Below are positions 1 through 8,659 of a stretch of 64,000 nucleotides of DNA, piece after piece. Within the stretch, counting starts at the first letter, position 1. The number at the start of each line of letters is the position of its first letter. The stretch covers positions 1-64,000 of the forward strand of contig NZ_FNOJ01000011.1 in the NCBI RefSeq assembly GCF_900107035.1. The letters are read 5' to 3'. The position numbers and the translations under genes are program-made. A model generated the notes under the pieces. The model made no database searches and had not been told where the DNA came from. It worked only from the letters and a program-made list of their open reading frames with translations. This DNA is from Alicyclobacillus hesperidum. Lineage in GTDB: Bacteria; Bacillota; Bacilli; Alicyclobacillales; Alicyclobacillaceae.

Positions 1-147
1 AAAGCCAAAGCCACGTGAGCGCCAGGACAAACGAATATAGCGCAAGGGTTGCGTGAAACACCATCTGAAGCGAAGTTGGGTCCGAGCGAACACATCTTCA
101 GGCCGAAGGCCGAAGCCGTGTGAGCGAGGAGCAAACGAAGCATGATA
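1..147. other. Spacer upstream of 5S rRNA
   Basis: No coding frame or RNA gene is recognised here. It is probably the 23S-5S spacer of an rRNA operon whose larger genes lie outside the window. It contains an imperfect direct repeat at about 9-35 and 114-139, sharing agcc..gtgagcg...agga..aaacgaa. No tRNA-like cloverleaf was seen. Confidence 0.5.
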
Positions 148-265
148 GTCTGGTGACCATAGCGGAGGGGAAACACCCGTACCCATCCCGAACACGGACG
201 TGAAGACCTCCAGCGCCGAGAATACTTGTCTCGAGAGGGACTGGGAAGGTAGGTCGTTGCCAGGC
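148..265 (+). rRNA. rrf: 5S ribosomal RNA
   Basis: This is the 5S RNA of the large ribosomal subunit. It contains the conserved stretch cacccgtacccatcccgaac and the following acacgga. The ends pair over ten positions (148-157 with 256-265), giving the helix I expected of 5S. The length of about 118 nt is normal. A strong terminator follows at once, so this is the end of an rRNA operon. The exact ends are set from the helix, not from an alignment. Confidence 0.93.
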
Positions 266-274
266 AAGAGAGAA

Positions 275-306
275 CAGAGTCAGGCGAAGTTGCCTGGCTC
301 TGTTTT
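275..306 (+). terminator. Rho-independent terminator of the rRNA operon
   Basis: An 11-bp stem with one wobble or no mismatch (275-285 with 292-302, loop gaagtt) is followed by TTTT. It lies 10 bp after the 5S RNA and ends the rRNA transcript. Confidence 0.88.
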
Positions 307-464
307 GCTATATGCACCATTCCCCGCCCACATCCCCGAAAACGAAAAGCTCATCCCGGCCGAGTGCATCGAGAGGCAGCGTGAGGCTTGACACGTCGAC
401 GCGAAAGGTACGAGCGCTCTCCACATGCCAAACTCACATTTTGTTTAGACTACGCGAAGGAAAG

Positions 465-492
465 TTGCATTTGCCCTTCCCTGCTGTATAAT
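465..492 (+). promoter_or_regulatory. SigA-type promoter of the ctsR operon
   Basis: A -35 box TTGCAT (465-470) and a perfect -10 TATAAT (487-492) are separated by 16 bp. It is the only good promoter between the rRNA terminator and ctsR. The rest of 307-464 shows no gene. Confidence 0.8.
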
Positions 493-494
493 AT

Positions 495-517
495 GGTCAA
501 TAAAAGTCAAAGTCAAA
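495..517 (+). promoter_or_regulatory. CtsR operator (class III heat-shock box)
   Basis: GGTCAAT (495-501), a 3-bp gap, then AGTCAAA (505-511) matches the known CtsR heptad direct repeat RGTCAAA-N3-RGTCAAA. A third AGTCAAA overlaps at 511-517. The box starts 2 bp after the -10 hexamer, so bound CtsR should block transcription start. This indicates autoregulation of the operon. Confidence 0.85.
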
Positions 518-562
518 ATACGTTAAAGGGCGGTGCTGCCAAACAAATGGAGGTTGCGGCCA

Positions 563-1030
563 ATGGGCAATAACATTTCGGATATCATCGAACAGTACCT
601 GAAACGTATTTTAGAGGAAAGCGACTTCGATATGGTCGAAATTCAGCGCAGTGAATTGGCCGAGCAGTTCCATTGCGTTCCGTCTCAGATTAACTATGTG
701 ATCAGTACTCGTTTTACGGTCGATCACGGATATATCGTCGAGTCCAAACGAGGTGGCGGAGGTTACATCCGAATTCGGCGGGTGAAGTTGGATCGGGAAC
801 ACTTAGTGTTGGAAGTGCTGCGCTCTCTCGGGGACGAGATCAGTCAGGCGACAGGTGAGGCTCTCATCGAGCGGCTATATCGTGAGGGCTGGGTCACGCG
901 TCGTGAAGCGCAAATGCTTCAAAATATGTTGCGCCGCGAGGTTCTTGCTGTAGACCTTCCATTACGGGACAAATTGCGAGCCAAGCTATTGTATGGTGCG
1001 TTACAGGTGATCGCTGCTCATCGGGACTGA
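563..1030 (+). CDS. ctsR: CtsR, heat-shock transcriptional repressor
   Basis: CtsR is a dimeric DNA-binding repressor of class III heat-shock genes (clp genes and its own operon). The 155-residue length is typical. An N-terminal winged helix-turn-helix (about 1-75) ends in the glycine-rich wing RGGGG (63-67), which is known in the family as the heat-sensing loop. The C-terminal part (about 80-155) is the dimerisation domain, where McsB arginine phosphorylation and ClpCP degradation act. ATG 563 is chosen because ggagg (549-553) lies 9 bp upstream; the frame is open 30 bp further up but without a ribosome site there. It is the first gene of ctsR-mcsA-mcsB-clpC, under the promoter and operator at 465-517. 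Confidence 0.96.
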   Translation: MGNNISDIIEQYLKRILEESDFDMVEIQRSELAEQFHCVPSQINYVISTRFTVDHGYIVESKRGGGGYIRIRRVKLDREHLVLEVLRSLGDEISQATGEALIERLYREGWVTRREAQMLQNMLRREVLAVDLPLRDKLRAKLLYGALQVIAAHRD

Positions 1031-1049
1031 GGAAACGAGGTGTTCGGCT

Positions 1050-1568
1050 GTGTTGTGTGAGCGATGCCATGAGCGTCCGGCGACGGTTCATGTGACGAAA
1101 ATTATCAATGGTGAAAAGACGGGTTATCATTTGTGTGAGGTTTGTGCAAAAGAGCAAGGAGAGGTGATGAACCCATTCCTTGCAGGCAATGCGTTCGATT
1201 TTAACAAGTTGTTAAGTGGACTTCTCAGCATGGATTCATCGCCTGGATTTGCGCCTGTGCAGGCGCAGGTTCAGCCTCGATGTGGAACCTGCGGAATGAC
1301 CTACAACCAGTTCACGCAGGTCGGTAGGTTTGGCTGCCCGGACTGCTACGATAGCTTTGCGGCCAGATTGGAGCCTCTTCTACGAAGAATTCAGACTGGA
1401 AACCGTCATACGGGTAAGGTGCCCGTGAAGTCAGGAGCAAAGATTAAGAGACTACGTCAATTGGACGCTTTGCGCCGTGAATTGCAGCAAGCCGTCGCTC
1501 AGGAACAGTTTGAACGGGCCGCAGAGTTGCGGGATCAAATTCGCATGTTGGAGCAGACGTCGGAATAA
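1050..1568 (+). CDS. mcsA: McsA, zinc-finger activator of the McsB arginine kinase
   Basis: McsA is a cytosolic partner that activates McsB and so controls CtsR release and targeting of proteins to ClpCP. The 172-residue protein shows CxxC pairs at C3/C6, C29/C32, C78/C81 and C96/C99, enough for two zinc-binding units. A C-terminal UVR-type coiled coil (about 133-168) includes the stretch QFERAAELRDQI. The start is GTG at 1050, with TTG at 1053 also possible; acgaggtg upstream acts as the ribosome site. The gene sits 19 bp after ctsR and 12 bp before mcsB. Confidence 0.93.
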   Translation: MLCERCHERPATVHVTKIINGEKTGYHLCEVCAKEQGEVMNPFLAGNAFDFNKLLSGLLSMDSSPGFAPVQAQVQPRCGTCGMTYNQFTQVGRFGCPDCYDSFAARLEPLLRRIQTGNRHTGKVPVKSGAKIKRLRQLDALRRELQQAVAQEQFERAAELRDQIRMLEQTSE

Positions 1569-1580
1569 GGAGGAAGTGGT

Positions 1581-2660
1581 ATGTCACTCAGCGACTTTTT
1601 GCAGAGGGCAGTCAGCAAATGGATGCGGGAGGGCGGCCCCGAAGACGACATTGTGCTCACGAGCCGCATTCGCGTTGCCCGCAACCTGCAGGGTTACCCA
1701 TTTCCCATTCTGCAGACCGACAGCCATGCGGATGAGATCGTGCGGTTGATGGAACAGGCCATACAGTCGCCGGTTATGCAACAACTCGGGAACTATGAAA
1801 TGGTTCGCTGTCGCGAATTATCGCCGCTGGATCGGCAGGTCTTTGTGGAGAAGCACTTGATCAGTCCCGATCTAGCACAGCAAGAAAAGCATGGGGCGAT
1901 GGTGATTCGTGAAGATGAGCTCGTGAGCATCATGGTGAACGAAGAAGATCACTTGCGAATCCAGTGTATTTTACCGGGATTGCAACTGCTCGATGGCTGG
2001 CGGATGGCTAGTGCCATTGACGACGCGTTAGAGCAACATCTCACATATGCATTTCACGACCAATATGGCTATTTGACGGCATGTCCTACGAATGTCGGCA
2101 CTGGGATTCGAGCTTCGGTGATGATGCATCTGCCAGGACTGGCGTTGACGGGAAGTATCAACCGCATGTTGACTGCTGTGTCACAGGTCGGTTTGGCAGT
2201 ACGAGGGATTTATGGGGAAGGTTCTGAATCATACGGGAATCTGTACCAGGTATCAAACCAAATTACGCTCGGCGAGACTGAAGAAGAGATTGTTGCCAAT
2301 TTGCAGAGTGTCGTTTATCAACTGATTGAACATGAGCGCAATGCGAGAAAGGCGTTGTTAGCTAGGAATCGTACACAGCTCGAAGACAGAGTTAGCCGCT
2401 CGTTTGGCATTCTGGCATACGCCCGTCGCATCGACACGAAGGAGACCATGGAGCGCTTATCGGATGTTCGCTTGGGCATTGATCTGGGCATTATTCAAGG
2501 CGTGTCCGCCGGCATTTTAAAAGAGTTGATGGTCATGACACAGCCGGCCTTTTTACAAAAGTATTATCATCGTGAACTTGCGGCGACAGAACGAGATATT
2601 CGCAGGGCGGCGCTGATTCGCGAAAGGTTACGTTTGGACGACTCGGAGGTGCATCGATAA
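1581..2660 (+). CDS. mcsB: McsB, protein arginine kinase
   Basis: McsB phosphorylates arginine residues on CtsR and on misfolded proteins, marking them for ClpCP. The 359-residue protein is a phosphagen-kinase-like ATP:guanido phosphotransferase. Seen motifs are the early substrate-loop region [15 protein letters not shown], the catalytic core [17 protein letters not shown], and [14 protein letters not shown]. The C-terminal RDIRRA matches the RDxxRA phosphoarginine-sensing motif of McsB, which creatine kinases lack. The start follows aaggaggaagtgg. Its stop codon shares one base with the clpC start, so the two are translationally coupled. Confidence 0.95.
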   Translation: MSLSDFLQRAVSKWMREGGPEDDIVLTSRIRVARNLQGYPFPILQTDSHADEIVRLMEQAIQSPVMQQLGNYEMVRCRELSPLDRQVFVEKHLISPDLAQQEKHGAMVIREDELVSIMVNEEDHLRIQCILPGLQLLDGWRMASAIDDALEQHLTYAFHDQYGYLTACPTNVGTGIRASVMMHLPGLALTGSINRMLTAVSQVGLAVRGIYGEGSESYGNLYQVSNQITLGETEEEIVANLQSVVYQLIEHERNARKALLARNRTQLEDRVSRSFGILAYARRIDTKETMERLSDVRLGIDLGIIQGVSAGILKELMVMTQPAFLQKYYHRELAATERDIRRAALIRERLRLDDSEVHR

Positions 2661-5092
2661 TGTACGCAAGATTTACGGAGCGAGCGCAAAGAGTGTTAGC
2701 CTTGGCGCAAGAAGAAGCGACAAGACTGAGTCATCCAGGAGTGGGCACTGAACATATTCTGCTAGGTCTTGTCCGCGAAGGTGAGGGTATCGCCGCGCGC
2801 GCTTTGCAAATGTTGGGCGTTCAAGCAGATAAAGTGCAACAGGAAGTCGAGCGGATCATCGGCAAAGGCCAGGGTCAAGTCAGCGCGATGACCTACACGC
2901 CGCGCGCCAAAAAGGTGATTGAGCTGTCCATTGATGAGGCTCGCAAGCTCAACCATTCTTATGTCGGCACTGAACATATTCTGCTCGGTCTTATCCGCGA
3001 GGGTGAAGGGGTTGCGGCGCGGGTTTTGGCAAACATGAACGTCAGCTTGAATAAAGCCCGCCAACAGGTGCTGCAACTCCTTGGTGGTGACGCGGTCGAT
3101 CTCGCAGGGGATAAAGACAGCTCAGTAGGTACTCCGACACTCGACAGCCTCGCTCGCGACTTAACGCAGATGGCGCGTGATGGCAAGCTCGATCCGGTGA
3201 TTGGACGCGCCAACGAGATCGAACGCGTGATTCAAGTGTTGTCTCGGCGTACAAAAAACAATCCCGTTCTGATTGGCGAACCTGGCGTCGGTAAGACGGC
3301 TATCGCCGAGGGCCTAGCACAGCGTATTGTGGCCGGAGACATTCCGGAGACGCTGCGCAACAAGCGCGTGATGGTGCTCGATATGGGGACAGTCGTCGCG
3401 GGAACGAAGTATCGCGGTGAATTTGAAGATCGCCTAAAGAAAATCATGGACGAAATTCGGCAGGCGGGTAACATCATTTTGTTTATCGACGAGTTGCACA
3501 CGTTAATTGGTGCGGGCGGCGCCGAGGGTGCAATTGATGCATCCAATATCCTGAAGCCAGCATTAGCCCGTGGGGAACTTCAGTGCATTGGTGCAACCAC
3601 CTTAGATGAGTACCGCAAACATATTGAAAAGGACGCGGCACTGGAACGCCGCTTTCAGCCCATCACGGTCGATCAACCGTCTCCAGAAGAGGCCTTGGAG
3701 ATACTTCGTGGGTTGCGCGATCGTTATGAGGCCCATCATCGCGTAAAAATTACCGATGAGGCTTTGGAAGCCGCTGTGCGGATGTCGGATCGGTACATTT
3801 CGGATCGTTTCTTGCCAGATAAGGCCATCGACCTGATTGATGAGGCAGGTTCGCGCGTGCGCTTGCGGACGCACACTGCACCGCCGAATCTCAAGGAACT
3901 CGAGCAGAAGTTAGAAAAGGTTCGCAGTGAGAAAGATGCTGCTGTGCAAAGTCAGGAGTTTGAACAAGCGGCCAGCTTGCGCGATCAGGAGCAAAAGATT
4001 AAGCAGGAGCTTGAACAATTGAAGGAGCGCTGGCAGCAGACGCAGCAACACGATGATGTCCGGGTTACGGCGGATGACATCGCGCATGTGGTGGCGGCTT
4101 GGACCGGTATACCCGTGAAGCAGTTGGCGCAAGAGGAATCGGAGCGGCTGTTGCATATGGAACAACTTCTGCACGAGCGCGTGATTGGTCAAGATGAGGC
4201 GGTGCAAGCCGTATCGCGTGCCATCAGGAGGGCGCGTGCCGGCTTAAAGGATCCGAAGCGCCCAATTGGCTCTTTCATTTTCCTTGGTCCAACCGGCGTG
4301 GGTAAGACGGAATTGGCACGTGCCTTGGCCGAATCTATGTTTGGCGATGAAGATGCTCTTATTCGCATCGACATGTCCGAGTTTATGGAGCGCCACACGA
4401 CCTCCCGTCTCGTAGGTTCACCCCCGGGATATGTCGGCTACGAGGAGGGCGGGCAACTCACGGAAAAGGTACGCCGTAAGCCCTATTCGGTCGTGTTGCT
4501 CGACGAGATCGAAAAGGCACATCCAGAGGTGTTTAATATCTTGCTGCAAGTGCTGGATGATGGCCGCTTGACCGATGGTAAAGGTAGGACGGTCGATTTT
4601 CGCAACACGGTCATCATCATGACGTCGAACGTCGGAGCTGAGGAGTTGCGCAAAGGTGGAAGTGTGGGTTTCAAGCGCGACGAAAGCAGTCGCTATCTCG
4701 ATATGAAAGACAAGGTCATGCAAGATTTGAAGAAGACGTTTCGCCCTGAGTTTCTCAATCGCATTGACGAAATCATCGTCTTCCACTCACTTGATGAAGA
4801 CCATATCGGCAGGATTGTCGACATGATGGTGCATAACCTCCAGCGTCGCTTGAAGGAACAAGAGATCGAATTTACGCTGACTGACGAGGCTAAGAAATTC
4901 TTGTCCAAGGAAGGATTCGATCCGCAGTATGGCGCACGCCCATTGCAACGGGCGATTGTCCGCCATATCGAGGACCGGCTATCGGAGGCCTTATTGTCCG
5001 GCCAAATTAAGAAAGGCGACAGCGTCGTGTTGGGCCTCGATGGCGATCACCTGCGCATCGAACAGGTCAATCAGCATCCTGTAGGCGTATAA
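2660..5092 (+). CDS. clpC: ClpC, AAA+ unfoldase of the ClpCP protease
   Basis: ClpC is a cytosolic class I Hsp100 ATPase that unfolds substrates for the ClpP peptidase. The 810-residue length is typical. Two Clp-N repeats (about 1-145, each with GTEHILLGL) precede AAA domain 1 with Walker A GEPGVGKT (206-213). A middle coiled coil with a UVR motif (about 420-460) is the McsB/MecA adaptor site. AAA domain 2 carries Walker A GPTGVGKT and the sensor region NRIDEIIVF, and a Clp D2-small domain ends the protein. It starts with TAATG overlap on mcsB and is followed by a terminator at 5115-5154. Confidence 0.97.
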   Translation: MYARFTERAQRVLALAQEEATRLSHPGVGTEHILLGLVREGEGIAARALQMLGVQADKVQQEVERIIGKGQGQVSAMTYTPRAKKVIELSIDEARKLNHSYVGTEHILLGLIREGEGVAARVLANMNVSLNKARQQVLQLLGGDAVDLAGDKDSSVGTPTLDSLARDLTQMARDGKLDPVIGRANEIERVIQVLSRRTKNNPVLIGEPGVGKTAIAEGLAQRIVAGDIPETLRNKRVMVLDMGTVVAGTKYRGEFEDRLKKIMDEIRQAGNIILFIDELHTLIGAGGAEGAIDASNILKPALARGELQCIGATTLDEYRKHIEKDAALERRFQPITVDQPSPEEALEILRGLRDRYEAHHRVKITDEALEAAVRMSDRYISDRFLPDKAIDLIDEAGSRVRLRTHTAPPNLKELEQKLEKVRSEKDAAVQSQEFEQAASLRDQEQKIKQELEQLKERWQQTQQHDDVRVTADDIAHVVAAWTGIPVKQLAQEESERLLHMEQLLHERVIGQDEAVQAVSRAIRRARAGLKDPKRPIGSFIFLGPTGVGKTELARALAESMFGDEDALIRIDMSEFMERHTTSRLVGSPPGYVGYEEGGQLTEKVRRKPYSVVLLDEIEKAHPEVFNILLQVLDDGRLTDGKGRTVDFRNTVIIMTSNVGAEELRKGGSVGFKRDESSRYLDMKDKVMQDLKKTFRPEFLNRIDEIIVFHSLDEDHIGRIVDMMVHNLQRRLKEQEIEFTLTDEAKKFLSKEGFDPQYGARPLQRAIVRHIEDRLSEALLSGQIKKGDSVVLGLDGDHLRIEQVNQHPVGV

Positions 5093-5114
5093 CAGGCGAC
5101 AGGCTGAATGAAAG

Positions 5115-5154
5115 CAGCCGCCCAGCTCTATTGGGGCATGTGGGCGGCTGTTTT
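5115..5154 (+). terminator. Terminator after clpC
   Basis: A 10-bp perfect stem (5115-5124 with 5141-5150, CAGCCGCCCA and its complement) is followed by TTTT. It ends the ctsR operon 22 bp after the clpC stop, and it rules out the long open start at 5131 for radA. Confidence 0.85.
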
Positions 5155-5262
5155 CGTGTGAACAATGATTGTGTTGGATCACCGGATCATCTCCTGTCCG
5201 CCATGGACGAATCTCCAGAGTTCTGTATCATGTGTGGTGAGGAAGAGGAAGGCGGGAAGGTA

Positions 5263-6615
5263 TTGCCGAAGACGAAAACACAGTACGTGTGTCAGTCCTG
5301 TGGACATGTCGAGGTCAAATGGATGGGGCGCTGTCCCGGGTGCGGCGAATGGAATACGCTTATCGAGGAAGTCACTACATCGGCCCCGCATCGGGTAGCG
5401 GGAAGTCCTACGCGCAGTCAGGCGTTACCTATTTTATCGATTCCAGCACAAGGAGAACGGCGCTTTCAGACGGGCGTTCAGGAATGTGATTATGTCCTTG
5501 GCGGTGGTGTTGTACCGGGATCGCTTGTCCTGATTGGTGGTGACCCGGGCATTGGCAAGTCGACATTGTTGCTTCAGGTGTCACATGCCATCGCCCGCTC
5601 CGGTAGACGGGTTTTGTATATATCAGGTGAGGAAAGCGCCACGCAAATTCGGCTGCGAGCCGAGCGATTGGGAACGGTGCATGATGATCTCTTTGTGCTA
5701 GCAGAAACGGATCTTGATCTCGCCATTGAAGCTGCGGGACAGTTGCGTCCTGACTTTTTAATTGTCGACTCGATTCAAACTGTCTTTCGGCCGGGATTGA
5801 CGTCGGCTCCTGGTAGTGTTGCGCAGGTGCGCGAATGTACTGGGGTTTTGTTGCGCTTTGCAAAGTCACAGAATATCGCCACGTTCATTGTTGGCCACGT
5901 CACCAAAGACGGTGCCATCGCTGGACCGCGCATGTTGGAGCACATGGTCGATGCCGTTTTATACTTTGAAGGCGAGCGACATCATATGTATAGAGTATTG
6001 CGCGCTGTGAAGAATCGGTTCGGGTCGACGAATGAGTTAGCGGTCTTCGAAATGCGGGACGATGGCTTGCGCGAAGTCGCAAATCCCTCTTTGTTGTTTT
6101 TATCAGAGAGGCGGGTCATGGCACCCGGATCCGCCGTGGTCGCAGCGATGGAGGGCAGGCGTCCGTTGTTGCTTGAAGTGCAGGCGTTAGTGGCACCTAC
6201 CAGTTTCGGTACACCACGCCGCATGACGACAGGGGCAGATCTGCAGCGTGTGAATATGTTGCTCGCCGTATTGGAGAGGCGGCTTGGCCTGCAAGTCGGG
6301 GCATCGGATGCATATGTCAATGTCGCTGGCGGCGTTCGAGTCGACGAACCTGCGGTCGATCTCGGCATCGCCCTCGCACTTGTGTCAAGTCATCGCGATA
6401 GGCCGCTGGCACATGGCGACCTGTATATTGGCGAGATCGGGTTGACCGCGGAAGTAAGAGCTGTGACGAGGCTTTCGGAACGACTTCGCGAGGCGCGTAA
6501 GCTCGGGTTCGAGCGCTGTTTTGTACCCGCGGCGCAGACGATGACCGATTCAGTTGCCGGTCTCGAGGTTGTTCCGGTCCAATCAGTTCAAGACGCAATA
6601 CAGAAGGCCTTTTGA
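5263..6615 (+). CDS. radA: RadA/Sms, DNA repair ATPase
   Basis: RadA is a RecA-like hexameric helicase that helps branch migration and processing of recombination intermediates. An N-terminal C4 zinc finger (C10, C13, C24, C27) precedes the RecA core with Walker A GDPGIGKST, the family signature KNRFG, and a C-terminal Lon-protease-like domain (about 290-450). TTG 5263 is chosen because agaggaagg lies about 10 bp upstream and because M-P-K-T-K-T-x-Y-V-C matches the usual RadA N-terminus. ATG 5230 would add 11 residues but has no ribosome site. The resulting 450 residues is close to the family norm. Confidence 0.94.
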   Translation: MPKTKTQYVCQSCGHVEVKWMGRCPGCGEWNTLIEEVTTSAPHRVAGSPTRSQALPILSIPAQGERRFQTGVQECDYVLGGGVVPGSLVLIGGDPGIGKSTLLLQVSHAIARSGRRVLYISGEESATQIRLRAERLGTVHDDLFVLAETDLDLAIEAAGQLRPDFLIVDSIQTVFRPGLTSAPGSVAQVRECTGVLLRFAKSQNIATFIVGHVTKDGAIAGPRMLEHMVDAVLYFEGERHHMYRVLRAVKNRFGSTNELAVFEMRDDGLREVANPSLLFLSERRVMAPGSAVVAAMEGRRPLLLEVQALVAPTSFGTPRRMTTGADLQRVNMLLAVLERRLGLQVGASDAYVNVAGGVRVDEPAVDLGIALALVSSHRDRPLAHGDLYIGEIGLTAEVRAVTRLSERLREARKLGFERCFVPAAQTMTDSVAGLEVVPVQSVQDAIQKAF

Positions 6616-6624
6616 GGTGACATT

Positions 6625-7704
6625 GTGAAAGAAGACGCGAAACGAGAAGCCGCAATTAATAAAATTCTCCGTATGGTGGCACCTGGGACCGTGTTGCGCG
6701 AGGGGATAGAGAACATTCTTCGAGCCAAGACGGGGGGGTTAATTGTCGTCGGCGCATCGGACACAGTTCTGTCGATCATGGACGGAGGTTTCTCCATCCA
6801 ATGCGAATTGACGCCGTCCCATCTCTACGAGTTGGCCAAGATGGACGGTGCGATTATCATCAGTGAGGACGCTCGGCGGGTGCATTATGCCAATACAAAT
6901 CTGAATCCAGATCACACCATACCAACCTCGGAGACGGGTACGCGCCATCGAACGGCTGAACGCGTCGCCCGGCAGAGCGGGCATCTGGTCATCTGCATTT
7001 CCCAGCGTAGAAATGTGATAACCCTGTATCAAGGCAACTTCAAATATGTCTTGCGCGACATTGGCGTCATCTTGACGAAAGCAAATCAAGCATTGCAGAC
7101 CCTGGAAAAATATAAGACGGTATTAGAACAAGAGCTGACGGATCTCACTGCACTGGAATTCGAAGAGGCCGTAACGCTGGACGAAGTGACGACGGTGTTA
7201 CAGCGATTCGAAACAGTATTGCGTGTGACGGCTGAAATTCGGCGCTACATCATTGAGCTGGGCAGCGAGGGGCGTCTCGTCAGCATGCAACTTGAGGAGT
7301 TGGTAGCCAACCTCGACGAGCAGGCGTACCTTCTTCTTAAAGACTTTGTAAGTCCTGAATCGACGCATACGCCGCATCAAATTATGTCGCAAATCCACAG
7401 CATGTCGGCGGAAGAGTTACTCGATGGCAGTCTCATGGCACGTGCACTCGGTTATTCACCAAGTGCAAATCAACTAGAGGAGACCGTTTCATCGCGCGGC
7501 TACCGAGTGTTGAACAAAATTAGCCGGCTTCCACAACCAGTTATTGAGAACCTTGTTGAGCATTTCGGCGTCCTTTCTAACATATTGAAAGCCAGTATTG
7601 CCGATCTCGACAAAGTGGAGGGGGTGGGGCCGGTTCGGGCGCGGATGATCCGCAACGGACTCAGCCGCATACAGGAACAAGTTCTGATTGAACGGCAGAT
7701 TTGA
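6625..7704 (+). CDS. disA: DisA, DNA-integrity-scanning diadenylate cyclase
   Basis: DisA makes cyclic di-AMP from two ATP and pauses at branched DNA, linking DNA damage to sporulation. The 359-residue protein has the DAC domain with DGA (74-76) and RHR (107-109) catalytic motifs. A helical spine follows, then a C-terminal helix-hairpin-helix DNA-binding domain (LDKVEGVGPVRARMIRNGL). It starts with GTG at 6625, nine bp after radA, with gaggtgac as ribosome site. The radA-disA pair is a conserved neighbourhood in Bacilli. A second diadenylate cyclase, CdaA, is encoded at 55292. Confidence 0.96.
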   Translation: MKEDAKREAAINKILRMVAPGTVLREGIENILRAKTGGLIVVGASDTVLSIMDGGFSIQCELTPSHLYELAKMDGAIIISEDARRVHYANTNLNPDHTIPTSETGTRHRTAERVARQSGHLVICISQRRNVITLYQGNFKYVLRDIGVILTKANQALQTLEKYKTVLEQELTDLTALEFEEAVTLDEVTTVLQRFETVLRVTAEIRRYIIELGSEGRLVSMQLEELVANLDEQAYLLLKDFVSPESTHTPHQIMSQIHSMSAEELLDGSLMARALGYSPSANQLEETVSSRGYRVLNKISRLPQPVIENLVEHFGVLSNILKASIADLDKVEGVGPVRARMIRNGLSRIQEQVLIERQI

Positions 7705-7725
7705 CATCATGGGAGGCGTCTTCGG

Positions 7726-8457
7726 TTGTTCATTCGCGCGATTCCAAACGCGTTGACGTTGTTCAATCTCGTGGTCGGTGTCGCCGCTGCGTTAGTTGCT
7801 TTACATGGGCGATTGGACGAAGCGGCACTTCTTGTTGTCTTGGGCATGTTGCTCGACGGTCTCGATGGAAGAGCCGCGCGCTTGCTCCACGCCGAAAGTG
7901 AGTTTGGTAAGCAACTTGATTCCTTGTCGGATATGGTCACGTTTGGTGTTGCACCCGTCGTGGTCATGTACCAGGTGCAATTGCGACAGTTAGGTTTGCT
8001 GGGAGACTTGCTGGCTGTGTTATTTCCGATTTGTGGTGCCTTACGCTTAGCGCGTTTCAACACGCAAACGAAGGTACGCAACTACTTCGTTGGTCTTCCC
8101 ATTACCGCTGCCGGTGGCGTGCTTGCGACCATGGCCTTGATGAAACCTGTTCTCCATCCAGCACAGGTGATCCTACCGGCGGGCCTGTTCATTTTGTCGC
8201 TATTAATGGTCAGTTCCGTACGCTACCCGAATTTTAAACGGGTGTCGTATCCTAAGTCGGTGTTTGTGCTTGTGCCCGTGTTTGCCATGACTATTTTCGT
8301 ATTGATCAGGTGTCACATCGTGCGCACCGATTGGCTGGCGTTCGGAATTCTCGGCCTTTACGCATTGTATGGTGTTATGCGTTCCATCCGATATAGGCTA
8401 CTGACCGCAAGACGACGTTCGACGCCAACAGATATGGCGACGAGGTCTAAAGATTAA
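7726..8457 (+). CDS. pssA: CDP-diacylglycerol--serine O-phosphatidyltransferase
   Basis: This is a membrane enzyme that makes phosphatidylserine from CDP-diacylglycerol and L-serine, the first step to phosphatidylethanolamine. It shows the CDP-alcohol phosphatidyltransferase signature DGLDGRAARLLHAESEFGKQ followed by LDSLSD, with the aspartates that bind metal and CDP. Several hydrophobic segments follow through to residue 225. The 243-residue length fits class II PssA. The start is TTG 7726, with gggagg (7711-7716) 9 bp upstream. The sister class phosphatidylglycerophosphate synthase was considered, but the motif spacing and N-terminus (IPNALTLFNL) look more like PssA. No psd gene is next to it. 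Confidence 0.88.
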   Translation: MFIRAIPNALTLFNLVVGVAAALVALHGRLDEAALLVVLGMLLDGLDGRAARLLHAESEFGKQLDSLSDMVTFGVAPVVVMYQVQLRQLGLLGDLLAVLFPICGALRLARFNTQTKVRNYFVGLPITAAGGVLATMALMKPVLHPAQVILPAGLFILSLLMVSSVRYPNFKRVSYPKSVFVLVPVFAMTIFVLIRCHIVRTDWLAFGILGLYALYGVMRSIRYRLLTARRRSTPTDMATRSKD

Positions 8458-8659
8458 TGTGCATACTTCGATAACTGTGGGACGCAGCGCCCCTGAATCG
8501 GCTTTTGACGAGCTGTCGGGGCAATGGTACACTGGAACTAGCACCCCAATATTTGCAAGGCTACTTGTGTTTTTTCATTATACTTTCCATCGTTTTTCAT
8601 CAATTTTGATTAGGCTTGGATAAAGGAAGTGCATACTAACGGTAGGAGGTGACGCCGCC

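Noticed and set aside
200-562. Small ORFs between 5S rRNA and ctsR
   Set aside because: They overlap the 5S gene, its terminator or the ctsR promoter and have no ribosome sites.
3602-4207. Long minus-strand open frames inside clpC, rpoB, rpoC and the ribosomal genes
   Set aside because: They lie fully within well-identified genes, show no ribosome sites or domains, and are expected from GC-rich codon use.
5131-5262. Longer N-terminus for RadA
   Set aside because: The extra frame lies across the clpC terminator hairpin and has no ribosome site or similarity to RadA.
8521-8659. Promoter for the PIN/TRAM gene
   Set aside because: TTGCAA and TATACT are present but 20 bp apart, too far for a normal SigA promoter.
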